A model generated the notes under the pieces. That model made no database searches, was not told the DNA's origin, and worked only from the letters and a program-made list of their open reading frames with translations. A DNA stretch of 51,013 nucleotides. It comes from Oscillospiraceae bacterium (lineage in GTDB: Bacteria > Bacillota > Clostridia > Oscillospirales > CAG-272). The position numbers and the translations under genes were made by a program. Below are positions 24,665-31,909 of this stretch, one piece after another (the first letter of the stretch is position 1; each line of letters starts with the position of its first letter). Location of the stretch: assembly GCA_015063695.1 (NCBI GenBank), contig SVTQ01000013.1:1-51013 (forward strand). Direction: 5' to 3'.

Positions 24665-27600
24665 ATGAGACAATCCCGTACCATGAAGCTTCTGGCATTC
24701 CTCATGTGTGCCGTAATGCTGATTGGAAGTGTTGTTCCCGTCTTTGCTGCAGAAGAAGGCAGTACCGAGAATGAAGGGGCAACAGATTCTCTTATCTCCG
24801 TAAGCGATCTTATTTCGTTTATCTCTTACGAAGAGTATCTTTCAAAGTATCCCGCAGTTGAGGAAGCAAGAGCTTCGGAAAGCTTTACTGTTTCCGCTCT
24901 CGACTACGTGGAAGAAAAAACTGATGCCAAGGTGGAGATCACCGAGTATCAGGGCGAGGAATGTCTGTACACAGGCAGCGAAGGTTCCACAACCTGGAAG
25001 TTCACTGTTCCCGAAACAGGCTTCTACACACTCAGCGTAGAGTTCTGTCCTACGGCTGAGGCAATTGATAAGTATCTTACATCCGCAGTGGAAAGAATTC
25101 TTTACATCAATGATAAGGTTCCTTTCCTTGAAACACGCTACGTTGCCATTAACAAGACATGGACGTTTGATTATACTCAGGCTGCTGGTAACGGTCTTGA
25201 AGGTCGTGAAGGCGTGTTCGCCCTTGATGCAGGAGGTAACGAGCTCCGTCCCGACGCATCTCTTGCTCCCGGATGGCAGACAGCAGTTCTCAAGGACAGA
25301 GACGGTTTCTACACCACTCCCTTTGAATACTATCTCGAGGAAGGCGAAAACACCATTACTCTTGAAAGCATCAGAGATGAAATGGTAATCAAGTCCTTCA
25401 CCTTTGCTCCCTATGAGCCCGTTAAGTCATATGCTGACGTAGCAGCAGATTATGCGGCAAAGGGTTACACAGAGCCCTCAGACGTTAATCCTTATTATAT
25501 TAACGCCGAAGCACCCTCTGCTGTTTCTCACTACACAGTATATCCCATTTACGACCACTCCTCTGCGGCTACAGAGCCTCAGCATTCCAGCCTTATCATC
25601 AGAAACACTCTCGGTCGTGATAAGTGGAATATCACAGGTCAGTGGGTAAGATATGAATTTGAAGTTGAAAAGGACGGCCTTTACACGATCGCACCCCGTT
25701 TCAAGCAGCACCTTCAGGAAGGTATCTTCGTTTCCCGTGAAGTGCGTATTGACGGCGAGCTTCCTTTTGAAGAAGCATCCGCGATCCGTTTCAACTTTGA
25801 TAAAGATTGGCAGGTTGCTCCTCTCTCAGATGATGACGGCAATCCCTACCAGTTCTACCTTGCGGCAGGTAAGCACACCGTAGAATTTGAAGTTGTTCTC
25901 GGTGACATGGCAAAGATCCTTCAGCAGGCTGATGCCATCATGGGCAAGATAAACAACGACTATCTTGAAATCACAAAGCTGACAGGCCCCGAAGCCGATG
26001 CTAACCGTGACTACGGCTTTGCAAGAGTAATGCCCGAGACAGTTGCAGACCTCTCTATCCAGAGTCAGAGCATCAATGCTATCGTTCGTATGATCGCTTC
26101 TACCAGCGGTATCAAGAGTGAAAATACAGGTACACTTACAACCATGGCGGAGGTTCTCCGTAAGATGGGTTCCGATGAGTCTAAGATAGCATCCAACCTT
26201 TCTCAGCTCAAGGAACAGATCTCCTCTCTCGGTGAATGGGTATCCAGAATGTCCGGTCAGCCTCTCGAGCTTGACTACATTCTCGTTCAGCCCGCAAGTG
26301 CAGAGCTTCCCGATGCAAGCGGCAACGCACTCTCCGGTTTCGTATATGAAATCAAGAAATTCGTTGCAAGCTTCTTTGCAAACTATGATGCTATCGCAGA
26401 GGATGATGATGCAGGATACGACGGAAGTATTCTCGTTTGGACATCCTCCGGCCGTGAACAGGCAACCATCATTAATAACCTTATTAAGGACGGTTTCACT
26501 AAGGAAGAGAATATTCACGTTACTCTTAAGCTGGTAACAGGCGGTACACTTCTTCCCGCAATTCTTGCAGGAACTGCGCCCGATGTTTCCATTGACGCCG
26601 GTCAGCCTATCGATATGGCTATCAGAGGTGCTATTCTTCCTCTTAATGATTTCGATACCTTTGACAAGGTTCTTTCGAGATTTACGGAATCCGCAATGGT
26701 TCCTCTCCAGCTTTACGGACAGGTATATGCAATTCCCGTATCTCAGTCAGTTCCCGTAATGTTCTACAGAACGGATATCCTTGCAGACCTCGGTCTCGAA
26801 GTTCCCAAGACATGGGACGAGATCATGAGCATGGTTCCCGTACTCCAGTTCAATAACATGGAGGTTGGTATTTCCGGTGAAATGATGAGCACCATGATCT
26901 ACCAGTACGGCGGTTCCTACTGGAAGGATAACGGTATGAGCTGTAACTTCGACTCCACCGAAAGCCTTGATGCATTTGAAACACTCTGTAACTTCTTCAC
27001 ACAATATTCACTGCCTCAGGCGTTCAACGGTCTTAACCGTATGAAGACCGGCGAAATGCCCCTTATCGTAACAAGCTTTGCAATGTACAATACTCTGGTA
27101 GTTTCCGCTCCCGAAATCTCGGGTCTCTGGAAGTTCACCACATGTCCCGGTGCTGTTATGACCGATGAAAACGGCGAGGAATACATCGAAGACGTTGTTG
27201 TTTCTGCTTCTTCCGGTATCATGATGCCTAAGTCTGCAAAGAATCCCGATCTTGCATGGGATTTCATAGACTGGTATACGGATAAGGATTTCCAGGTTGA
27301 CTATTCCAACGAAATGGTAGCCCTCCTCGGTCCTTCCGCGAAGCAGACTGTTGCTAACCTTGAAGCGTTTGAAGAGCTGCCCTGGTCCTCTGAAGAATTC
27401 AAGACCCTTAAAGAAGGCTTCGAAAACTCTATCGGTATTGAAGCATACCCCGGTGACTATATCATCATGCGTTATCTCACATTTGCATTTACAAAGTCAT
27501 ATACAGAAGGCCTTGATCCTTCCGATATGCTCCTTGAATATACACCTTCCATGAATAAGGAGATCACCAGAAAGCGTAAGGAATTCAAGCTTATGGTTGC

Positions 27601-27805
27601 TGACGAATGGGAAGCAGTCAAGGAATACATGCAGTATGAAAACGTTGGCCAGTGGGACGAATACGTTGCCGCAAACGGCATTGAAGATTATAAGGCGTGG
27701 ATGAAGGACGAAGGTATTTCCGTTGAAAACTTCGATGACTGGTCCTCTGACGTAATGCTTGGCGAAACAGAACTTTCCTACAAGGATTGGATCGCTCAGA
27801 AATAA
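24665..27805 (+). CDS. Giant sugar ABC substrate-binding protein with N-terminal sugar-binding-like modules
   Basis: A 1046-residue secreted protein, more than twice the size of a normal binding protein. Signal peptide 1-28 (ending PVFAA) without a lipobox Cys. Two beta-sandwich modules follow at about 60-240 and 275-430, each with carbohydrate-binding-like features (WKFTVPETGFYTLSVEF; VRYEFEVEKDGLYTIAPRF; IYINDKVPF/RIDGELPF-type strands; ...GENTITLE, GKHTVEFE). A helical linker at 430-560 leads to a family 1 solute-binding domain from about 585 (ILVWTSSGREQ, GTAPDVSIDAGQP, VFYRTDIL-like, LGLEVPKTWDEI) to about 930, and a helical C-terminal extension. Start at 24665 follows AGGAGGAAAG; the frame is open upstream but inside the leader hairpin. 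It should capture an oligo- or polysaccharide for the permeases downstream. Without a lipid anchor it may be released or held by another protein. Confidence 0.85.
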   Translation: MRQSRTMKLLAFLMCAVMLIGSVVPVFAAEEGSTENEGATDSLISVSDLISFISYEEYLSKYPAVEEARASESFTVSALDYVEEKTDAKVEITEYQGEECLYTGSEGSTTWKFTVPETGFYTLSVEFCPTAEAIDKYLTSAVERILYINDKVPFLETRYVAINKTWTFDYTQAAGNGLEGREGVFALDAGGNELRPDASLAPGWQTAVLKDRDGFYTTPFEYYLEEGENTITLESIRDEMVIKSFTFAPYEPVKSYADVAADYAAKGYTEPSDVNPYYINAEAPSAVSHYTVYPIYDHSSAATEPQHSSLIIRNTLGRDKWNITGQWVRYEFEVEKDGLYTIAPRFKQHLQEGIFVSREVRIDGELPFEEASAIRFNFDKDWQVAPLSDDDGNPYQFYLAAGKHTVEFEVVLGDMAKILQQADAIMGKINNDYLEITKLTGPEADANRDYGFARVMPETVADLSIQSQSINAIVRMIASTSGIKSENTGTLTTMAEVLRKMGSDESKIASNLSQLKEQISSLGEWVSRMSGQPLELDYILVQPASAELPDASGNALSGFVYEIKKFVASFFANYDAIAEDDDAGYDGSILVWTSSGREQATIINNLIKDGFTKEENIHVTLKLVTGGTLLPAILAGTAPDVSIDAGQPIDMAIRGAILPLNDFDTFDKVLSRFTESAMVPLQLYGQVYAIPVSQSVPVMFYRTDILADLGLEVPKTWDEIMSMVPVLQFNNMEVGISGEMMSTMIYQYGGSYWKDNGMSCNFDSTESLDAFETLCNFFTQYSLPQAFNGLNRMKTGEMPLIVTSFAMYNTLVVSAPEISGLWKFTTCPGAVMTDENGEEYIEDVVVSASSGIMMPKSAKNPDLAWDFIDWYTDKDFQVDYSNEMVALLGPSAKQTVANLEAFEELPWSSEEFKTLKEGFENSIGIEAYPGDYIIMRYLTFAFTKSYTEGLDPSDMLLEYTPSMNKEITRKRKEFKLMVADEWEAVKEYMQYENVGQWDEYVAANGIEDYKAWMKDEGISVENFDDWSSDVMLGETELSYKDWIAQK

Positions 27806-27868
27806 GAAAGACTTCAGTCGTCTGAAAAGTCTGAAAAAATCTTCATATATATATTGAAACAAATTGAT

Positions 27869-27904
27869 ACGGCGAGCGCCCCCGGAGCGTTCAGGGGCGC
27901 CGTC
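27869..27904 (+). promoter_or_regulatory. Intercistronic hairpin after the binding-protein gene
   Basis: ACGGC-GAG-CGCCCC pairs with GGGGCG-CCGT over an 11-nt loop. No U-tract follows. GC-rich hairpins at this place are known to stabilise the upstream message and so raise binding protein over permease (as between malE and malF); here that is inference. Confidence 0.65.
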
Positions 27905-27934
27905 CTGCAAATCTAAAGAATAGGAGATACCGAA

Positions 27935-28873
27935 ATGTCACAGAAAAAACCCAAGGATGTGTCACGTAAGGACATGACCAATGCGCAGTGGACATGGCAT
28001 CTGATGAAGCAAAACTGGTTCGGTTATGCGTTTGTGCTTCCGTTCATGATACTGTTCATCACATTTACGGCTGTTCCCGTCGTGGCATCACTCTTCCTGA
28101 GTCTTACATCCTACAACCTTATCCAGCCCCCCACATGGGTCGGATTTGACAACTACGTACAGCTTTTCCTCGATGACGACCTCTTTATCACCGCTCTTAA
28201 GAACACTCTTATTTTTGCGGTAGCTGTAGGTCCCGCATCTTACATACTCTCCTTCGGAGTTGCTTGGTTCATCAATGAGCTTCCTCCTAAGGCAAGAGCT
28301 GTTATCACACTTATTTTCTATGCACCTTCCATTTGTAGTGCATACTCAATTTTCGCATACTTCTTTGATGCTGACGCATACGGTCTCGTTAACTCCTGGA
28401 TGCTTAAGCTCGGATTTATCGATGCACCTATACGATGGTTCCAGGATACCCAATACATCATGCCGCTGTGTATCGCAGTTGCGCTGTGGATGTCCCTCGG
28501 TACTGCGTTCCTTTCCTTCATCGCCGGTCTTCAGGGCGTTGATAAGAGCCAGTATGAAGCGGCAGCCGTTGACGGCGTAACAAACAGATGGCAGGAGCTT
28601 TGGTACGTAACTCTGCCCAACATGAAAAATCAGCTCATGTTCGGTGCGGTAATGTCCATTACCGGTGCGTTCGGTTTCGGTGACGTAGTTACGCTTCTTG
28701 CAGGTAACCCCTCCACCGACTACTGTGCTTACACACTTTCTCACCACTACGGAGAGTATGCGGGTACACGTTGGGAGATCGGATACGGCTCAGCAATATC
28801 TCTCGTAATGTTCTTCCTTTGTATGGGAGCTAACCTGCTGATAAACAAAATGCTTTCAAAGGTAGGTCAGTGA
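27935..28873 (+). CDS. Sugar ABC importer permease, MalF/UgpA type (pair 1)
   Basis: A 312-residue inner-membrane permease with six likely helices and a short basic N-terminus. The EAA loop that contacts the ATPase is at about 208 (EAAAVDGVTNRWQELWYV, with the key Glu-Ala-Ala and Gly). It forms a heterodimer with the next gene's product, whose start lies 1 nt after its stop. AGGAGAT precedes the start. Substrate unknown; no ATPase gene is in the operon. Confidence 0.92.
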   Translation: MSQKKPKDVSRKDMTNAQWTWHLMKQNWFGYAFVLPFMILFITFTAVPVVASLFLSLTSYNLIQPPTWVGFDNYVQLFLDDDLFITALKNTLIFAVAVGPASYILSFGVAWFINELPPKARAVITLIFYAPSICSAYSIFAYFFDADAYGLVNSWMLKLGFIDAPIRWFQDTQYIMPLCIAVALWMSLGTAFLSFIAGLQGVDKSQYEAAAVDGVTNRWQELWYVTLPNMKNQLMFGAVMSITGAFGFGDVVTLLAGNPSTDYCAYTLSHHYGEYAGTRWEIGYGSAISLVMFFLCMGANLLINKMLSKVGQ

Positions 28874-28874
28874 T

Positions 28875-29747
28875 ATGGCAAAGATGAGAACAAGAGGACA
28901 TAAGGTCGTTCTTAACCGTACAGCCGGCGGCGACACTGTCATTAATATTATGCTTTTGCTGATGGGCGTACTTATGGTACTGCCTATGTACTACGTAATA
29001 ATCAACTCATTCAAGCCCCTTGACGAGCTGTTTATTTACCCCCCTAAGTTCTACGTAGTAAACCCCACAATGGATAACTTCAAGGATCTGTTCACACTTA
29101 TGACAGAATCCTGGGTACCCTTCTCAAGATACATCTTCAACACAGTGTTCATTTCCGTTGCAGGTACATTCGGTAACCTTGTACTTTCTTCACTTGCAGC
29201 TTACTCACTGTCCAAGATGAATTACCCCGGAAGAAATATCTTCTTCGAGATCATAGTTAAATCCCTTATGATCTCCTCCTCTATCGCAGGTATCATCCAG
29301 TTCATCGTACTCAGTAAGGCACACCTTGTTGATACATACTGGGCACTTATCGTTCCTGCATGGGGAACAACTCTCGGTCTTTACCTCATGAAGCAGTTCA
29401 TGGAATCCAACGTTACCGATGCGGTTCTTGAATCTGCACGTCTTGACGGTGCTTCCGAACTCCGTACATTCTGGACTATCGCGATGCCTATGGTTAAACC
29501 CGCATGGCTCACACTGATCATCTACTCCTTCCAGGGCCTCTGGAACACAGGTGACTCTCAGTTCATCCAGAGTGAACAGCTCAAAACACTTAAATGCGCA
29601 ATCAGCCAGAGCCTTACCGCAGGTGTTGTAAGAACAGGTGCAACAGCTGCTTCCACAGTTATTCTGATGATCGTTCCTATCCTGGTATTCGTAATCTCCC
29701 AGAGTAAGATCATCGAAACAATGGGCTCCAGTGGTATGAAAGACTAA
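28875..29747 (+). CDS. Sugar ABC importer permease, MalG/UgpE type (pair 1)
   Basis: A 290-residue permease with six helices, the partner of the preceding MalF-type protein. EAA loop near 185 (ESARLDGASELRTFW). The C-terminus is the usual QSKIIETMGSSGMKD-like end of MalG proteins (short, charged). Its ribosome site lies within the end of the previous gene, indicating tight coupling. Confidence 0.93.
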   Translation: MAKMRTRGHKVVLNRTAGGDTVINIMLLLMGVLMVLPMYYVIINSFKPLDELFIYPPKFYVVNPTMDNFKDLFTLMTESWVPFSRYIFNTVFISVAGTFGNLVLSSLAAYSLSKMNYPGRNIFFEIIVKSLMISSSIAGIIQFIVLSKAHLVDTYWALIVPAWGTTLGLYLMKQFMESNVTDAVLESARLDGASELRTFWTIAMPMVKPAWLTLIIYSFQGLWNTGDSQFIQSEQLKTLKCAISQSLTAGVVRTGATAASTVILMIVPILVFVISQSKIIETMGSSGMKD

Positions 29748-29761
29748 GAAAGGAGGAGAAT

Positions 29762-31888
29762 ATGAAAAGAATACTGAACGTACTTGCACTGTTGCTTCTT
29801 TTTGCAACACTTTCCACAACAGTTGTATCTGCCTCCTCCGCATATGCAACCTACACCTACTCCTCCGACGGATTTGTTCTCGAATCCCCCGATGCATACT
29901 CTGTTGATTCTATTATCGACGGCGAATACATGGGAGTAGACCTTGTTTCCCCCGAAGACCTTGAAGTAGGTCCCGACGGAAACATCTACATCGCAGACGC
30001 AGGCGCGCAGGCGATCGTAGTTCTCGACTCTTACTACAAATACAAGTTCAGCATTACAGGCTTTGTAAACGAGCAGGGTGTCCGCGACGGCTTCCTTAAT
30101 CCTAAGGGTGTTTACGCAACAAAGGACAAGATTTACGTTTGCGATACCGACAACAGCAGACTTGTAATTTTCGACCTTGAAGGTAACTTCATAAAGACGG
30201 TTGCTCAGCCCGAGTCCAACCTCTTTGAAGAAGACGCTATCTACAAGCCCGTAGCTATCGCAGTCGATACATACGGAAGACTTTTCGTAGTATCCTCCAC
30301 AACCTATCAGGGTATTATCGTAATGAGCGACGACGGTGACTTCTACGGCTTTATCGGTGCTCAGAAGGTTTCTGTTTCCGCAATCGATGCTCTTTGGAAG
30401 AAGTTCCGTACTTCCGCTCAGGAAGCAAGCGAGGACGTATACGTTTCCAAGGAATATAACAACATCACGATCGACTCCGAAAACTTCATCTACGTAACAA
30501 CATCCACTATCGATGAGTCTGTACAGCAGGCAAACATCGGCAGCAAGGACGGAACTTACGCTCCCGTTAAGAAGTTCAACGCTTCCGGTACTGACGTTCT
30601 GAGAAGAAACGGCTTCTTCGCTCCCTCCGGTGAAGTTCACGTATCCACTTCCAAGACGGCTACGATCTCCGGTGCTTCCACCATCGTTGACGCTGCGATC
30701 GGTCCCGAAGGAACATGGACAATAGCTGACCAGAAGCGTTCTAAGGTATTTACATACGATGCTGAGGGTAACCTCCTGTTCGCATTCGGCGACATGGGCA
30801 GCCTTAAGGGTAACATCGGTAACCTTAACGCAGTAACTTATCTCGGCAATAACATGCTGCTTCTTGATAAGTCTGCTTCCAGCATCACAGTATTCAGAAG
30901 AACAGAATACGGTGATATCCTTCTTAACGCAATCAAAAATCAGAATGCCCGTCTTTACGATACAGCAGTTGACGACTGGCAGGAGATCCTCAAGAGAAAC
31001 AATAACTTCGACGTAGCTTACATCGGTATCGGTAAAGCTCTTGCTCGCGAAGGTTACTACGAAGATGCTATGACGTACTTCAAGTACTCTCACGAAAAAG
31101 AGGGAAGATATGCGGAAGCCTTCAAAGAGATCCGTAAGGAATGGGCATCCAAATACTTCATTATTATACCTATAGTAGCAGTTGCAGTTCTTCTCGGCCT
31201 CTCATGGGTACTCGGTTACGCATCAAAGGTCAACAAGAAGGCTTCTCTCAAGGTAGGTACAAAAACAATTAAGGAAGAACTTCTTTATGCATTCCATATA
31301 ATGACACATCCCTTTGACGGCTTCTGGGATCTGAAGCACGAAAAACGAGGAAGTGTAAGAAGTGCCTTCATTATCCTTCTTATAACAGTAATTGCATTCT
31401 TCTATCAGGCTATCGGTACAGGATACGTTATGAGCCAGAAGAGTGCAGACGATTACGGTAGTATCTATACCGCTATCCTCTCTGTTGCAGTTCCCGTACT
31501 TCTTTGGGTAATTGCTAACTGGTGTCTTACAACACTGTTTGACGGCGAAGGTAAGATCGGTGACATCTTCACAGCTACATGCTATGCGCTCACTCCTCTG
31601 CCTCTCTTCGTTATTCCTTCAGTTATCCTCTCCAACTTCCTCGTTCCCGAAGAAGAAGGTATCATCTCTCTTCTCGTAGGTATCGGATGGGTTTGGGCAG
31701 GTCTGCTTATATTCACAGGTACAATGACAACACACGGCTATTCCGTAGGTAAGAACTTCATAATCACTCTGTTCACTATCCTCGGTATGGCGGCAATTAT
31801 GTTCCTTGCTATCCTGTTCTCAACACTGATGGTCAAGATAGTAAGTCTCTTCTCCAACATCTGGGTAGAGATAAGTTACCGACTGTAA
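29762..31888 (+). CDS. NHL-type beta-propeller fused to a YIP1 membrane domain
   Basis: A 708-residue protein. Signal peptide 1-25; NHL-like propeller blades at about 55-380 (DLEVGPDGNIYIADAG, NPKGVYATKDKIYVCD, IAVDTYGRLFVV, DAAIGPEGTWTIAD); a short TPR-like helical region near 385-460 (AYIGIGKALAREGYYEDAMTY); a membrane helix near 466; then a YIP1-type multi-helix domain at about 505-705 starting HIMTHPFDGFWDLKHEKRGS. The propeller is predicted outside, the YIP1 part in the membrane. YIP1 proteins in bacteria have no firm function. Position between permease pair 1 and DUF5696 suggests it works with the importer, for example as a docking or sensing subunit. GGAGGAG precedes the start. Confidence 0.85.
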   Translation: MKRILNVLALLLLFATLSTTVVSASSAYATYTYSSDGFVLESPDAYSVDSIIDGEYMGVDLVSPEDLEVGPDGNIYIADAGAQAIVVLDSYYKYKFSITGFVNEQGVRDGFLNPKGVYATKDKIYVCDTDNSRLVIFDLEGNFIKTVAQPESNLFEEDAIYKPVAIAVDTYGRLFVVSSTTYQGIIVMSDDGDFYGFIGAQKVSVSAIDALWKKFRTSAQEASEDVYVSKEYNNITIDSENFIYVTTSTIDESVQQANIGSKDGTYAPVKKFNASGTDVLRRNGFFAPSGEVHVSTSKTATISGASTIVDAAIGPEGTWTIADQKRSKVFTYDAEGNLLFAFGDMGSLKGNIGNLNAVTYLGNNMLLLDKSASSITVFRRTEYGDILLNAIKNQNARLYDTAVDDWQEILKRNNNFDVAYIGIGKALAREGYYEDAMTYFKYSHEKEGRYAEAFKEIRKEWASKYFIIIPIVAVAVLLGLSWVLGYASKVNKKASLKVGTKTIKEELLYAFHIMTHPFDGFWDLKHEKRGSVRSAFIILLITVIAFFYQAIGTGYVMSQKSADDYGSIYTAILSVAVPVLLWVIANWCLTTLFDGEGKIGDIFTATCYALTPLPLFVIPSVILSNFLVPEEEGIISLLVGIGWVWAGLLIFTGTMTTHGYSVGKNFIITLFTILGMAAIMFLAILFSTLMVKIVSLFSNIWVEISYRL

Positions 31889-31909
31889 AGGAAAAGGAGG
31901 AAAAGATCT

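Noticed and set aside
29744..31093. 449-codon antisense frame over the propeller gene
   Set aside because: Shadow of a strongly biased coding sequence; no promoter or ribosome site.
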